Positions 52,458 through 62,424 are shown, counted from the stretch's first letter. The stretch: 64,000 bases of DNA from Thetidibacter halocola (GCF_018224955.1 NZ_JAGTUU010000007.1:1-64000); one strand, 5' to 3'. Made by a program: numbers and translations. The notes: generated from the letters alone by a model not told the origin.

Positions 52458-53177
52458 CTAGTAGGCGCTGGTTCGCAGTGCTTGTGGCGAGCTCAGCTCT
52501 GCCACGATGGCCTGTGCCGCCGCGCGCGGGTCCGGGGCACGGTGGATCGGCCGTCCGACCACGATGTGATCGGCCCCGGCGGCGATGGCGCTGGCGGGGG
52601 TGGCGATGCGCTTCTGGTCGCCGGCATCGGCACCCGCGGGCCGGACGCCCGGGGTGACGATCAGCCGGCCCTCGGCCTCGGGCAGGGCACGGATCATCGC
52701 GGCCTCGTTGGGCGAGGCGATGACGCCATCGGCCCCGGCCTCGAAAGCCCGCGTAGCCCGGGCCGCCACCAGGTCGGGGATATCTCCCGGCACGATCAGT
52801 GCCGCGTCCAGGTCGGCACGGTCGAGCGAGGTCAGGATCGTGACGGCCAGGATCTTCATCCCTGACCCGGCTGCGCCCTCGCACGCGGCGCGCACCACGG
52901 TGGGGTCGCCATGCACGGTCAGGAAATCCAGGTCGAACTGCGCCAGGCCACGCACCGCCGCCTCGACCGTGGCGCCGATGTCGAACAGCTTCATGTCCAG
53001 GAAGATGCGCTTGCCATGCTCCAGCTTGAGTTCGTTGGCCAGGCCCAGCCCGCCGCCGGTCAGCATTCCCAGCCCGATCTTGTAGAAGCTGACGGCATCG
53101 CCAAGGCTTTCGGCAAGGCGCAGCCCCTCCAGCGCGTTCGGCACGTCGAGGGCGACGATCAGGCGGTCATCGGACAT
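52458..53177 (-). CDS. pyrF: orotidine 5'-phosphate decarboxylase
   Basis: A 239-residue TIM-barrel enzyme that makes UMP from orotidine monophosphate. The catalytic Asp-Lys-Asp cluster is in IFLDMKLFDIGATVEAAVRG. The N-terminal LIVALDVPNALEGLRLAESL binds substrate, and the phosphate site lies in VTPGVRPAG and HIVVGRPIHRAPDP. The ATG at 53177 with AGGAGA upstream gives the canonical start. Length is normal for group I enzymes. Divergent from clpB. Confidence 0.95.
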   Translation of the reverse strand: MSDDRLIVALDVPNALEGLRLAESLGDAVSFYKIGLGMLTGGGLGLANELKLEHGKRIFLDMKLFDIGATVEAAVRGLAQFDLDFLTVHGDPTVVRAACEGAAGSGMKILAVTILTSLDRADLDAALIVPGDIPDLVAARATRAFEAGADGVIASPNEAAMIRALPEAEGRLIVTPGVRPAGADAGDQKRIATPASAIAAGADHIVVGRPIHRAPDPRAAAQAIVAELSSPQALRTSAY

Positions 53178-53258
53178 CGGTCTTCTCCTGCGGCTTGGCA
53201 GCGTCTTAGCTGCGTGCGGCCCATCGCGCCAGACGTTGCATTTCTGCAACTTGTCCCT

Positions 53259-53287
53259 CTTGAACCGGCGCGGATCGGTCGCCATCT
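53259..53287 (+). promoter_or_regulatory. Candidate RpoH (heat-shock) promoter of clpB
   Basis: CTTGAA (53259-53264) followed after 16 bases by GCCATCT (53281-53287) resembles the sigma-32 consensus CTTGAA and CCCATNT, though the spacing is on the long side. It lies 80 bases before the clpB ATG. An inverted repeat GTTGCA/TGCAAC (53235-53250) lies just upstream and may be a further operator. It fits the known heat-shock control of clpB. Confidence 0.5.
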
Positions 53288-53367
53288 TGTGAGCAGAGGC
53301 CCCGCGGCCCGCGTGCCTGTTTCAGGGCGTGGCCAATCCCAGGGGTGCTTAACGGAAGGAGAGACCC

Positions 53368-55980
53368 ATGAACTTGGAGAAGTTCACGGACCGCGCGCGT
53401 GGTTTCGTTCAGGCCGCGCAGACGATCGCGATGCGCGAAAGCCATCAGAAGCTTTCGCCGGAACACCTGCTCAAGGCATTGATGGATGACGATCAGGGCA
53501 TGGCCGCCAACCTGATCAAGCGCGCCGGCGGCGCGCCGGATCGCGTCGTGCAGGTGCTGGAGACCAAGCTGGCGAAGATCCCGAAAGTCTCGGGTGATGC
53601 CGGTCAGATCTATCTCGACAGCGCCACGGGCCGCGTCATGGACGAAGCCGAGAAACTGGCGACCAAGGCGGGCGACAGCTTTGTTCCCGTCGAGCGGATG
53701 CTGATGGCGCTGGCGATGGTGAAATCCCCCGCCAAGGAGGCGCTGGATGCCGGTGCGGTGAACGCGCAGGCGCTGAACGCCGCCATCAACGACATCCGCA
53801 AGGGGCGCACCGCCGACTCGGCCTCGGCCGAAGAGGGCTACGAGTCGCTCAAGAAATACACGATGGACCTGACCGAGCGCGCCCGCGAGGGCAAGATCGA
53901 CCCGATCATCGGCCGGGACGAGGAAATCCGCCGTGCCATGCAGGTTCTCAGCCGCCGGACCAAGAACAACCCGGTCCTGATCGGGGAACCCGGCGTCGGC
54001 AAGACCGCCATCGCCGAGGGTCTGGCGCTGCGCATCGTCAATGGCGACGTGCCGGAGAGCCTGCGCAACAAGCGGCTTCTCAGCCTCGACATGGGTGCGC
54101 TGATCGCCGGTGCGAAATATCGCGGCGAGTTCGAGGAGCGCCTCAAGGCCATCCTGAAAGAGATCGAGGCCGCCGCGGGCGAGGTCATCCTGTTCATCGA
54201 CGAGATGCACATGCTGGTCGGTGCGGGCAAGACCGATGGCGCGATGGACGCAGCCAACCTGATCAAGCCTGCGCTGGCACGCGGTGAGCTGCACTGCATC
54301 GGTGCGACCACGCTGGATGAATACCGCAAGCACGTGGAAAAGGACGCGGCTCTGGCCCGCCGGTTCCAGCCGCTTCTGGTGGACGAACCGACCGTCGAGG
54401 ACACGATCAGCATCCTGCGCGGCATCAAGGAAAAGTATGAACTGCACCATGGCGTGCGGATCAGCGACTCGGCCCTCGTGGCGGCGGCGACGCTGTCGCA
54501 TCGCTACATCACCGACCGCTTCCTGCCGGACAAGGCCATTGACCTGATGGACGAGGCCGCCAGCCGACTGCGGATGGAGGTCGACTCCAAGCCCGAGGAA
54601 CTCGACGCGCTGGATCGCCAGATCCTGCAGATGCAGATCGAGCAGGAAGCCCTGCGGAAAGAGGATGACCAGGCCTCCAGGGACCGGCTGGAAAAGCTGG
54701 AAAAGGAACTGGCCGACCTTCAGGAACGTAGCGCCGAAATGACGGCGCAGTGGCAGGCCGAACGCGACCGACTGGCTTCGACCCAGCAGATCAACGAGCA
54801 GCTGGACCGTGCCAGGGCCGACCTCGAGATCGCCAAGCGCGAAGGCAACCTCGCCCGCGCCGGAGAGCTGTCTTACGGCATCATCCCGCAGCTGGAACGC
54901 CAGCTGACCGAGGCCGAAGGCACCGAGGAGCAGATGGTCGAAGAGGCCGTCCGCCCCGAACAGATCGCGGCCGTGGTCGAACGCTGGACGGGTATCCCGA
55001 TGTCCAAGATGCTGGAGGGCGAGCGCGACAAGCTGCTGCGTATGGAGGACGAGCTGCACAAGCGGGTCGTCGGCCAGAACCAGGCGGTCAAGGCGGTGGC
55101 CAATGCCGTGCGCCGCGCCCGTGCAGGCCTGAACGACGAGAATCGCCCGCTGGGCAGTTTCCTTTTCCTTGGCCCGACCGGCGTCGGCAAGACCGAACTG
55201 ACCAAGGCGGTGGCCAACTATCTCTTTGACGACGACAACGCGATGGTCCGCGTCGACATGTCGGAATTCATGGAGAAACACTCGGTCGCCCGCCTGATCG
55301 GCGCGCCTCCGGGCTATATCGGCTATGACGAGGGCGGTGTCCTGACCGAGGCGGTGCGGCGCAAGCCCTACCAGGTGGTGCTGTTCGACGAGGTCGAAAA
55401 GGCGCATCCGGACGTCTTCAACGTGCTGTTGCAGGTTCTCGACGACGGCGTGCTGACGGACGGCCAGGGCCGCACGGTGGACTTCAAGCAGACGCTGATC
55501 GTGTTGACCTCGAACCTCGGCTCGCAGGCACTGTCGCAACTGCCCGAAGGGGCCGACAGCAGCGCCGCGCGGCGCGACGTGATGGACGCGGTCCGGGCGC
55601 ATTTCCGGCCCGAGTTCCTGAACCGTCTCGACGAGACGATCATCTTTGACCGGCTCAAGCGCGAGGATATGGCCGGGATCGTCGAGATCCAGATGGGCCG
55701 CCTGCTGAAACGCCTGGCCGCCCGCAAGATCCGGCTGGAACTGGACGACGGTGCGCGGCAGTGGCTCGCGGACGAGGGGTATGACCCGGTCTTCGGCGCC
55801 CGCCCGCTCAAGCGCGTGATCCAGAGGGCGTTGCAGGATCCGCTGGCCGAGATGTTGTTGGCCGGTGACATCCATGACGGCGACATCGTGCCGGTCTCGG
55901 CCGGGTCCGAAGGACTGATCATCGGCGACCGCGTGGCATCCAGCAATCGGCCGCGGCCCGACGACGCCGTGGTGCACTGA
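53368..55980 (+). CDS. clpB: ATP-dependent disaggregase ClpB
   Basis: An 870-residue Hsp100 chaperone that extracts proteins from aggregates with DnaK. Order: N-domain (about 1-145, [20 protein letters not shown]), first ATPase (Walker [10 protein letters not shown] near residue 208, Walker [13 protein letters not shown]), coiled-coil middle domain (about 410-530, rich in Glu/Arg/Leu), second ATPase (Walker [10 protein letters not shown] near residue 607, [16 protein letters not shown]), and the C-terminal small domain ([15 protein letters not shown]). The middle domain distinguishes it from ClpA. AAGGAGAG precedes the ATG. Full length. Confidence 0.97.
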   Translation: MNLEKFTDRARGFVQAAQTIAMRESHQKLSPEHLLKALMDDDQGMAANLIKRAGGAPDRVVQVLETKLAKIPKVSGDAGQIYLDSATGRVMDEAEKLATKAGDSFVPVERMLMALAMVKSPAKEALDAGAVNAQALNAAINDIRKGRTADSASAEEGYESLKKYTMDLTERAREGKIDPIIGRDEEIRRAMQVLSRRTKNNPVLIGEPGVGKTAIAEGLALRIVNGDVPESLRNKRLLSLDMGALIAGAKYRGEFEERLKAILKEIEAAAGEVILFIDEMHMLVGAGKTDGAMDAANLIKPALARGELHCIGATTLDEYRKHVEKDAALARRFQPLLVDEPTVEDTISILRGIKEKYELHHGVRISDSALVAAATLSHRYITDRFLPDKAIDLMDEAASRLRMEVDSKPEELDALDRQILQMQIEQEALRKEDDQASRDRLEKLEKELADLQERSAEMTAQWQAERDRLASTQQINEQLDRARADLEIAKREGNLARAGELSYGIIPQLERQLTEAEGTEEQMVEEAVRPEQIAAVVERWTGIPMSKMLEGERDKLLRMEDELHKRVVGQNQAVKAVANAVRRARAGLNDENRPLGSFLFLGPTGVGKTELTKAVANYLFDDDNAMVRVDMSEFMEKHSVARLIGAPPGYIGYDEGGVLTEAVRRKPYQVVLFDEVEKAHPDVFNVLLQVLDDGVLTDGQGRTVDFKQTLIVLTSNLGSQALSQLPEGADSSAARRDVMDAVRAHFRPEFLNRLDETIIFDRLKREDMAGIVEIQMGRLLKRLAARKIRLELDDGARQWLADEGYDPVFGARPLKRVIQRALQDPLAEMLLAGDIHDGDIVPVSAGSEGLIIGDRVASSNRPRPDDAVVH

Positions 55981-55987
55981 AATGACA

Positions 55988-56013
55988 AGGGGCAGGGGTT
56001 GATCCCCGCCCCT
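55988..56013 (+). terminator. Possible clpB terminator hairpin
   Basis: AGGGGCAGGGG pairs with CCCCGCCCCT with one unpaired A, around a TTGAT loop, starting a few bases after the clpB stop. No T-run follows on the plus strand, so it is weak or acts with Rho; on the minus strand TTGTCATTT follows. It separates convergent genes. Confidence 0.4.
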
Positions 56014-56063
56014 GAGTCTCGCAACCGGCGGTGCGCCATGCGCTCGCCGGTTTCTTCATGCGC

Positions 56064-58580
56064 TCATTCGCGCGCGCGCAGCACTCCGGCCGGGCGCGCC
56101 GCCAGCGGGCGCCAGGCAAAGGCCAGCCCCGCGACCATCGTCGCCAGCACGCCGCCCGTGATGATGGCCAGTGCCGAGGGCCAGATCACCGCGAAATCCG
56201 TCTCCATCACGAAGGTCGAGATCGCCCAGCCACCCGCGATCCCGGCGGCCAGCGCGACCACCCCCGCGCCCGCGCCCAGCAGGGCCGACCGCAGGGCGAA
56301 ACTGCGCAAGATGCGCCCGCGGCTGGCGCCGAGCGTCTTGAGCAGCGCGGCCTCGTAGGTGCGGGCGCCTTCGCCCGCCGCCGCCGCGCCGATCATCACC
56401 AGGAAGCCGGTCAGCAGCGTCGCCGCCGCACCCCAGCGTACGGCCTCTCCAATGCCCTCCAGCAACTCGCTGACGCGGTCGATGGCGTCGCGGACGCGGA
56501 TCGCGGTGATATTCGGGTATTCCCCGGCGAGGTCGCGCAGGATCTGCGCCTCGGCCTCGGGCGCGGCATAGACGGTCGAGATGAACGTATGCGGCGCGGC
56601 CTCGAGCGCCGAGGGGTTCATCGACATGACAAAGCCGATCCCGGCGGTTGAGAAATCGACCTCGCGGAACGAGGTGATCGTCGCGGTGATGTCGCGGCCG
56701 AGGATGTTGACGGTGATCGTGTCGCCCAGTTTCAGGCCCATTTCCTCGGCTTCCTCAGCCGCGAAACTGACCTGCGGCGGGCCGCTGTAGTCCTCGGGCC
56801 ACCACGCACCATCCGTCACGGTGGTGCGGCCGTCGGGTTTCACCGAATATGTCACGCCTCGGTCACCCCGGATCACCCAATGCTCTCCCACCACCTCTTT
56901 CGCCGGGCGGTCATTGATCCGGGTGATGATGCCACGCAGCATGGGTGCGCTGTCGATCCGGGTCACGGCGGGGTCGTTTTCCAGCCGGTCGAGGTAGCCC
57001 GCCATCTGGTCCTTCTGGATGTCGACGAAGAAATACGAGGGCGCGACCTCGGGCAGGTCGCGGGCGATGGCGGTGCGCAGGTTGCCGTCGATCTGGCCCA
57101 CGGCTGCCAGCACCGACAGGCCGAGGCCGAGGGACAGGACGACCGCCGTCGCGCCCTCTCCCGGCCCGCCGATGGCCGACAGCGCCCAGCGCAGGATTGG
57201 CCGGCCCCGCGCGGCGGTGGTGGCGCGGCGCGCGGCCCAGCGGATGCCCAGCGCGGCCAGCACCAGCAGCGCCAGAGCGAACAGGATGCCGCCCGCTGTC
57301 CACAGTGTCAGCATGACCGCCCCCGAGAGCAGCGCCGCGGCCCCGACCAGCAGCGCCAGCAGCGCCCCTGTCGCCGCGATGTAACGCGGGCGGGGCAGGG
57401 CGCGCGCGCCGCCCAGCGCGTCGCGGAACAGGGTCGCGGCGCGCACCTCTTCGGCCCGGGCCAGCGGCCAGAGGGTAAAGACCAGCGCCGTCAGCACGCC
57501 ATACAGCGCGGCTTCGGCCAGCGGTGCGGGATGCAGGGTGAAGATCGCAGGAACCGGCAGGGCGGCCGAGATCAGCGGTCCCAGCAGAATCGGGATCAGT
57601 GCGCCAAGGATCAGCCCCAACGCAATCCCCAACAGCGCCAGCACGCCGATCTGGAGGAAATAGGTCAGAAAGATCACCCGGCCGGTCGCGCCCAGCGTGC
57701 GCAGCGTGGCAATGACCGATGTCTTGCGCCCGATATAGGCGCGCACCGCCGCGCTGACGCCGATCCCGCCCACGGCCAGACCGGACAGGCCGACCAGCAC
57801 CAGGAACGATCCCAGCCGCTCGACGAAACGCGCGATGCCGGGCGCGCCGTTGCGTGCGTCGCGCCAGCTGAGGCCGGTCTGCTCGAACCTGTCGCGCGCC
57901 TCTTGTCCTACGGTGTCGAGGTCGGCGCCCTCGGGCAGCAGCAGGCGGTATTCCGTCTCGAACAGGGTGCCCTCGGACAGCAGGCCGGAATCCGCCAGAT
58001 CGACCGTGCGCACGATGGTGCGCGGGCCAAGGCCAAAGCCGTCGCCCGCATCGTCGGGTTCGCGCATGATCACGGCGCGCAGGGTGAAGGTCGCGGTGCC
58101 CAGTCGGAACGTGTCGCCTGGTTTCAGCCCCAGCCGGTCGGCCAGGACGGGGGCCATGACGCCGCCATGATCCGCCAGCGCCTGGGCCAGCGGCATCGAT
58201 GGTTCGAGCACCATCTCGCCCAGCAGCGGATAAGCGGCATCCACCGATTTGACCTGTGTCAGCCCGCGTTCCGGCCCGTCGGACCCGTCCACCACCGCCA
58301 TCGAGCGGAAATCCGTCACCTCGGACACGGCGGTTGCGGCGCCCGCCATCCAGGTGCGTTCCTCGTCGGTGGCGAAACGATAGGTGAATTCCGCCTGCGC
58401 GTCTCCGCCCAGTAAGATCGCGCCTTGGTCGGCCAGCCCCGCCTCGATCGCCGAGCGGACCGATCCGACCCCGGCAATCGCTGCCACGCCCAGCGCCAGG
58501 CAGGCGATGAAGATGCGAAAGCCGTGCAACCCGCCGCGCAGTTCGCGTGCGGCAAGGCGCGCCGCGATGGACAGGCTCAT
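56064..58580 (-). CDS. ABC transporter permease of the YbbP/FtsX family
   Basis: An 838-residue permease with four membrane helices in the first half (one near the N-terminus, FRIFIACLALGVAAIAGVGS, and three around residues 255-375), further ones in the middle, and a repeated FtsX core at the C-terminus (GAAATLLTGFLVMIGAAAAG and LLGAGAGVVALAAGIAGGW). Large periplasmic domains lie between. It pairs with the overlapping ATPase gene (four bases), and with tesA next door makes up the ybbA-ybbP-tesA arrangement known from many proteobacteria. Such transporters extract lipids or lipoproteins; the exact substrate is unknown. Confidence 0.88.
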   Translation of the reverse strand: MSLSIAARLAARELRGGLHGFRIFIACLALGVAAIAGVGSVRSAIEAGLADQGAILLGGDAQAEFTYRFATDEERTWMAGAATAVSEVTDFRSMAVVDGSDGPERGLTQVKSVDAAYPLLGEMVLEPSMPLAQALADHGGVMAPVLADRLGLKPGDTFRLGTATFTLRAVIMREPDDAGDGFGLGPRTIVRTVDLADSGLLSEGTLFETEYRLLLPEGADLDTVGQEARDRFEQTGLSWRDARNGAPGIARFVERLGSFLVLVGLSGLAVGGIGVSAAVRAYIGRKTSVIATLRTLGATGRVIFLTYFLQIGVLALLGIALGLILGALIPILLGPLISAALPVPAIFTLHPAPLAEAALYGVLTALVFTLWPLARAEEVRAATLFRDALGGARALPRPRYIAATGALLALLVGAAALLSGAVMLTLWTAGGILFALALLVLAALGIRWAARRATTAARGRPILRWALSAIGGPGEGATAVVLSLGLGLSVLAAVGQIDGNLRTAIARDLPEVAPSYFFVDIQKDQMAGYLDRLENDPAVTRIDSAPMLRGIITRINDRPAKEVVGEHWVIRGDRGVTYSVKPDGRTTVTDGAWWPEDYSGPPQVSFAAEEAEEMGLKLGDTITVNILGRDITATITSFREVDFSTAGIGFVMSMNPSALEAAPHTFISTVYAAPEAEAQILRDLAGEYPNITAIRVRDAIDRVSELLEGIGEAVRWGAAATLLTGFLVMIGAAAAGEGARTYEAALLKTLGASRGRILRSFALRSALLGAGAGVVALAAGIAGGWAISTFVMETDFAVIWPSALAIITGGVLATMVAGLAFAWRPLAARPAGVLRARE

Positions 58581-59266
58581 TCCGCGGCCCTCACCTGCCG
58601 GTCGATGCCACCGTCGCGCAGTTGCACAACGCGGTCGCAGCGCGCCGCGAGGTCGGGCGCGTGGGTGACAAGAACCAGCGTCGCGCCGGTTTCCGCCGAC
58701 AGGCCGAACAGTAGGTCGATGATGGCCTGCCCGTTGGCGCCGTCGAGATTTCCGGTGGGCTCGTCCGCCAGCAGGATCGCGGGGCGCGGGGCAAGGGCGC
58801 GGGCCAGTGCGACGCGCTGCTGCTCGCCACCCGACATCTGCGCCGGGTAGTGGTCGGCCCGGTGCGACAGGCCCACCGCCTTCAACCCGTCGGCCGCGCG
58901 GTCGAAGGCGTCGCGCGCGCCCGCCAGCTCCAGCGGCGTCGCCACGTTTTCCAGCGCCGTCATGGTGGGGATCAGGTGGAACGACTGGAACACCACGCCC
59001 ATGTGGTCGCGGCGGAACCGCGCCAGCGCATCCTCGTCCATCGTTGTCAGGTCACGGCCCAGTGCCCGCACTTGGCCTGCCGTCGCCCGTTCGAGCCCGC
59101 CCATGACCATCAGCAGCGACGACTTGCCCGATCCCGACGGCCCGATCAGCCCGACGGTCTGGCCCTTTTCCACGTCCAGCGTGATGCCGTGCAGGATTTC
59201 CACTGGTCCGGCATTGCCCTGAAGGGTCAAATGCACATCTTTAAGAGACAGAACGGGATCGGGCAT
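58577..59266 (-). CDS. ABC transporter ATPase (YbbA/LolD-like)
   Basis: A 229-residue ATPase. Walker A is GPSGSGKSSLL (about residues 41-51), the signature MSGGEQQRVALARAL, and Walker B AILLADEPTGNLDG; the sequence DEPTGNLD is typical of LolD/YbbA/MacB ATPases. It energises the FtsX-type permease encoded directly downstream with a four-base overlap. The start at 59266 lies 14 bases from the divergent tesA start, so both must share or overlap promoters. Confidence 0.92.
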   Translation of the reverse strand: MPDPVLSLKDVHLTLQGNAGPVEILHGITLDVEKGQTVGLIGPSGSGKSSLLMVMGGLERATAGQVRALGRDLTTMDEDALARFRRDHMGVVFQSFHLIPTMTALENVATPLELAGARDAFDRAADGLKAVGLSHRADHYPAQMSGGEQQRVALARALAPRPAILLADEPTGNLDGANGQAIIDLLFGLSAETGATLVLVTHAPDLAARCDRVVQLRDGGIDRQVRAAE

Positions 59267-59280
59267 AAGGCATTCCGGCT

Positions 59281-59952
59281 ATGAGTGACCACGTGACATA
59301 TGGGCTGTCGGCCCTGCGCAGCAAGGCATTTGCGACAATCCTTGCCGTTCTGCCGCTGCCGCTTGCGGCAGAAACGGTGGATATCCTCGCGCTGGGCGAC
59401 AGCCTGACGCAGGGTTACGGGCTGATCGAGGAGCAGGGATTTGTCCCGCAATTGCAGGCCTGGTTGCAGGCGCGCGGGCATGACGTGCGGATCGTGAACG
59501 GCGGCGTCTCGGGCGATACCACCGCTGGCGGACTGGCCCGCGTCGACTGGTCGCTGACGCCCGAGATCGAGGCGATGATTGTCGCGCTGGGCGGCAACGA
59601 CCTGTTGCGCGGAATCGCGCCCGAAGTGTCGCGCGCCAATCTGGATGGCATCCTGCAGATGGCACAGGGGCGCGGCCTGCCCGTGCTGCTGATCGGCATG
59701 CAGGCGCCGGGTAATTACGGCCCGGACTACAAGGCCGCCTTCGACGCGATCTATCCCGATCTCGCAGCGCAATATGGCGCGCTTCACCTTGCCTCCTTCT
59801 TTTCCGGGCTGATGGAGGGGGGCGCGATGCCCGCCGAACCGGCCCGGTTCATGCAGCCGGATGGCATCCATCCCAATGCCGAGGGCGTGGCGCGCATCGT
59901 CGAGGCGGTCGGTCCCGAGGTCGAGGCGCTGATCCTTCGCGCCATCGATTAA
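59281..59952 (+). CDS. tesA: arylesterase / thioesterase I (TesA, SGNH hydrolase)
   Basis: A 223-residue GDSL/SGNH hydrolase with a signal peptide (SKAFATILAVLPLPLAAET, cleavage near residue 30). The four blocks are LALGDSLTQGYG (Ser), NGGVSGDTTAGG (Gly), ALGGNDLLRG (Asn) and DGIHPNAEG (Asp, His). It acts in the periplasm on acyl-CoA or aryl esters and lysophospholipids; physiological substrates are uncertain even in E. coli. Divergent from the YbbA-like ATPase gene, an arrangement conserved widely, which suggests a shared role in lipid handling. Confidence 0.92.
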   Translation: MSDHVTYGLSALRSKAFATILAVLPLPLAAETVDILALGDSLTQGYGLIEEQGFVPQLQAWLQARGHDVRIVNGGVSGDTTAGGLARVDWSLTPEIEAMIVALGGNDLLRGIAPEVSRANLDGILQMAQGRGLPVLLIGMQAPGNYGPDYKAAFDAIYPDLAAQYGALHLASFFSGLMEGGAMPAEPARFMQPDGIHPNAEGVARIVEAVGPEVEALILRAID

Positions 59953-60024
59953 GCCGGCCATTCCCGGGGTTGCCTTTCGGCACACGCGCCCCACTTACCC
60001 TACGGGTTAGAAGGAGCGACTCTC

Positions 60025-60285
60025 ATGTCCAATGTCGAAGATCGGTTGAGCAGCCTCGACCATCAGCGCCTCGAGGCGCGTTACGAAGCGGCCAAGGCCC
60101 GAATCCTGCGCAACCGCCGGATCGAGAACGGGCAGGCCGGTGCGATGGTGTTCGCAGCCCTCGCCTATGGCGACGCGCTGGAGGAAAATGCACTGTTCGC
60201 GAAGGCCTCGCATTGGGCAAAGCTCGTCTGCATCGCAGCGGCGTTCGTGATTCCGAACCTGCTGGTGATCCGGGTTCTGCTGTAA
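60025..60285 (+). CDS. small hypothetical membrane protein (86 aa)
   Basis: An 86-residue protein with a basic, helical N-terminal part (VEDRLSSLDHQRLEARYEAA) and one C-terminal transmembrane segment (LVCIAAAFVIPNLLVIRVLL). It is probably a tail-anchored inner-membrane protein with a cytosolic coiled coil. GAAGGAG lies 9 bases before the ATG. No family is recognised. A hairpin GGGCC-TTCG-GGCCC follows the stop but lacks a T-run. Confidence 0.65.
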   Translation: MSNVEDRLSSLDHQRLEARYEAAKARILRNRRIENGQAGAMVFAALAYGDALEENALFAKASHWAKLVCIAAAFVIPNLLVIRVLL

Positions 60286-60335
60286 CAGGAGAGGGGGCCT
60301 TCGGGCCCGCGCCCGCCTTTCGGGTCGGCCGCTTG

Positions 60336-60527
60336 TCAGGCCAGGACGGGCTGTTCCGGGCAGGTCGGCCGCAAGGCGGCAGCCATGGCGGTAACCAGAC
60401 CGAAGCCAACGGCGGTGGCCATGTAGAGCATGAAGGCAGAGAATAGTGGCAGGTTGAACGCCATGAGACCCGCCAGCGCGGCGACCAGCCCAAGCACACT
60501 GCCAAGAATAATACCGATGATCGCCAT
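60336..60527 (-). CDS. small hypothetical membrane protein (63 aa)
   Basis: A 63-residue, very hydrophobic protein with two predicted membrane helices (IIGIILGSVLGLVAALAGLM and LFSAFMLYMATAVGFGLVTA) and a short polar tail containing one Cys. GGAGGA precedes the ATG at 60527. It resembles the many small two-helix proteins of unknown role in this family of bacteria. Convergent with the 86-residue membrane protein gene. Confidence 0.65.
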   Translation of the reverse strand: MAIIGIILGSVLGLVAALAGLMAFNLPLFSAFMLYMATAVGFGLVTAMAAALRPTCPEQPVLA

Positions 60528-60634
60528 GCTTGTCCTCCGCGCTTCAACGTGCCGCGCACTTCCTTACAAATCGTTAATTGCGGCTGTTTCGGGCGGAATT
60601 GTGACGCCGGTCTGGCAGTCCTGCGGCGCAAGCG

Positions 60635-61774
60635 TCAAATGCCGCGGATCGCGCGCAGGGCAAAGGATGGCAGTCGGCGCGCCATCTGGCGCATGAGCGG
60701 ACCGTATTCCGTCTCTCCTGCCATCAGGCGCAGGTATTCGCCGCGCAGGCTGCGCGAATTGCGGAAACTGCGGATGAAGGCGGGACGGAGCGCAGGGCGG
60801 AAAAGGATCTGGCGCAGCATCCGGGCCTGCCGAAGGCCCCGGTGGATCGGGTCCAGTGCCTGCTTGTAGCGGTCCAGCGCGCTATCCGGCGCGCCGGCAC
60901 CCAGCGCCTGGGTTGCGGCCTGCGCAGCCAGCGCCCCGCTGGACAGTGCATGGGCGATGCCCTCTCCGGTAATCGGGTCGACAAGCCCGGCGGCGTCGCC
61001 CGCCAACAGCACCCTTCCACGTCCGGGCTGGGCGCGGAAGTCGCCGAAGGGCAGGAACTGGCCTTTGACCTTGTGCCCGCCATCCGCCCCCAGAAGCGCA
61101 ACGTAGCGGGCCAGCGCGGCTTTCATGTCGGGGTTGCGGCGCAGTACGCCACCCACGCCGATCGTGGTGCCGCAGTGCTTGGGGAACTGCCAGCCATAGC
61201 CCCACTCGGCGGCGCCGAAGTCGATCCGCAGAGGCGTGTCCTCGTCCACCTCGGGATGCTCGATCTCGAGCGCAAAGCCGATCCGGTCCCGATCATAGGG
61301 TGCACCGAACAAGTGCCGCGCGACGGGGCTGGAGACGCCGTCGGCGGCGATAACCAGCGGCGCGCGCAGCACCGTGTCCCCCAGCGACAGCGTGCCCGAC
61401 GCGGGGTCGAGGCTCCCATCCCGGCCGGTGAAATCCTGGGCGCCCGCCCGCAAGGCACAGTCTACCAGGTGGCGGTCGAAGTCGCGGCGCATGATGAGGT
61501 GGATCGGCGGAGCGCCGGGCGAGGCGCCCAGGTCGGCGCCGAACCCGTGGAAGTGAAAGCAGTCACGCCGGACCATTGGCGTTTCCGGTGCCTCGCGTCC
61601 GAAGATCGCGCGATATTGCCCCATCGCCCGCCCGGTCAGCCCGCCGCCGCAGAGCTTGTCCCGGGGAAAGCGGCGCTTGTCGACCAGAGCGACGCGCAGC
61701 CCGGCAGAGGCCGCGGTCATGGCCGCAGCGGCGCCCGCCGGGCCAGCCCCGATCACGATGAGGTCGAACGACAC
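60635..61774 (-). CDS. FAD-dependent oxidoreductase of the geranylgeranyl reductase type
   Basis: A 379-residue flavoprotein. The FAD motif is LIVIGAGPAGAAAAMTAASA (about residues 5-24), followed by DKRRFPRDKLCGGGLTGRA, a signature of geranylgeranyl reductases and related lipid-saturating enzymes. A second FAD contact, VLLAGDAAGLVDPITGEGIA, lies near residue 275. The substrate is probably an isoprenoid or unsaturated lipid; no photosynthesis genes are nearby, so the bacteriochlorophyll enzyme BchP is less likely. It is followed upstream by the L,D-transpeptidase gene (13 bp apart on the same strand). Confidence 0.83.
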   Translation of the reverse strand: MSFDLIVIGAGPAGAAAAMTAASAGLRVALVDKRRFPRDKLCGGGLTGRAMGQYRAIFGREAPETPMVRRDCFHFHGFGADLGASPGAPPIHLIMRRDFDRHLVDCALRAGAQDFTGRDGSLDPASGTLSLGDTVLRAPLVIAADGVSSPVARHLFGAPYDRDRIGFALEIEHPEVDEDTPLRIDFGAAEWGYGWQFPKHCGTTIGVGGVLRRNPDMKAALARYVALLGADGGHKVKGQFLPFGDFRAQPGRGRVLLAGDAAGLVDPITGEGIAHALSSGALAAQAATQALGAGAPDSALDRYKQALDPIHRGLRQARMLRQILFRPALRPAFIRSFRNSRSLRGEYLRLMAGETEYGPLMRQMARRLPSFALRAIRGI

Positions 61775-61787
61775 GCGTGCGCGGCGG

Positions 61788-62336
61788 TCAGAGAATGGTG
61801 ACGGTGGTGCCGACGGGCACGCGTTCGTACAGGTCCATGACGTGTTCGTTCAGCATGCGGACGCAACCGTTCGACACCGACTGTCCAATCGAGCGGGGCG
61901 CAATCGTGCCGTGGATGGCGTTGTAGGTGTTGCGGCCATCCTGAAACAGGTACATCGCCCGTGCGCCCAGAGGGTTGCCCGGCCCGCCAGGCTGGACATA
62001 GTCGTTGCCGATGAACTTGGAATAGGTGCCGGGGTCGCGTTCGATCATCGCGTTGGTTGGCCGCCATGTCGGCCATTCCTTGCGCGCGCCGACGGAATAG
62101 GTGCCCGCCAGTTCCTGACCGGCCTTTCCAAGCCCTACACCATAGCGCATCGCGGTGCCCGGGCCGTCGACGAAGTAGAGAAAATGGGCACCCTGCAGGA
62201 TCAGGATCTGCCCCGGTGCGATGTCGGGCTTGATGCTGACGCGCTGCGGGCGAAAGATCGGGCTCACCTCGAATGCATGGGCAGGCACGGCGGCCATGGC
62301 AGCGGCTGCGGCAAGAAATGTGCGGCGGGAAATCAT
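61788..62336 (-). CDS. exported L,D-transpeptidase (YkuD domain)
   Basis: A 182-residue protein with a Tat-like signal (SRRTFLAAAAAMAAVPAHA, cleavage near residue 21). A YkuD domain follows, with the catalytic motif HGTIAPRSIGQSVSNGCVRM (His and Cys visible). It should crosslink peptidoglycan through 3-3 bonds or attach proteins to it in the periplasm. Tat export for this family is frequent in alphaproteobacteria. The ATG at 62336 gives the complete signal. Divergent from the thioredoxin gene. Confidence 0.9.
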   Translation of the reverse strand: MISRRTFLAAAAAMAAVPAHAFEVSPIFRPQRVSIKPDIAPGQILILQGAHFLYFVDGPGTAMRYGVGLGKAGQELAGTYSVGARKEWPTWRPTNAMIERDPGTYSKFIGNDYVQPGGPGNPLGARAMYLFQDGRNTYNAIHGTIAPRSIGQSVSNGCVRMLNEHVMDLYERVPVGTTVTIL

Positions 62337-62424
62337 GGTGGGGCTCTTTTCCGTTGAACAGATGCGGATTGCGCCATTCTTTTCCCGCCTTGGCCGGAAT
62401 TCAATCCCGTCATCGGTCGAACCC

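Noticed and set aside
53206-55977. A 923-codon frame antisense to clpB
   Set aside because: It is a shadow of the GC-rich clpB gene with no recognisable domain and no ribosome site; clpB on the plus strand has complete family motifs.
60290-60310. GGGCC-TTCG-GGCCC hairpin as a terminator
   Set aside because: No T-run follows on either strand, so it is mentioned only within the neighbouring gene entry.
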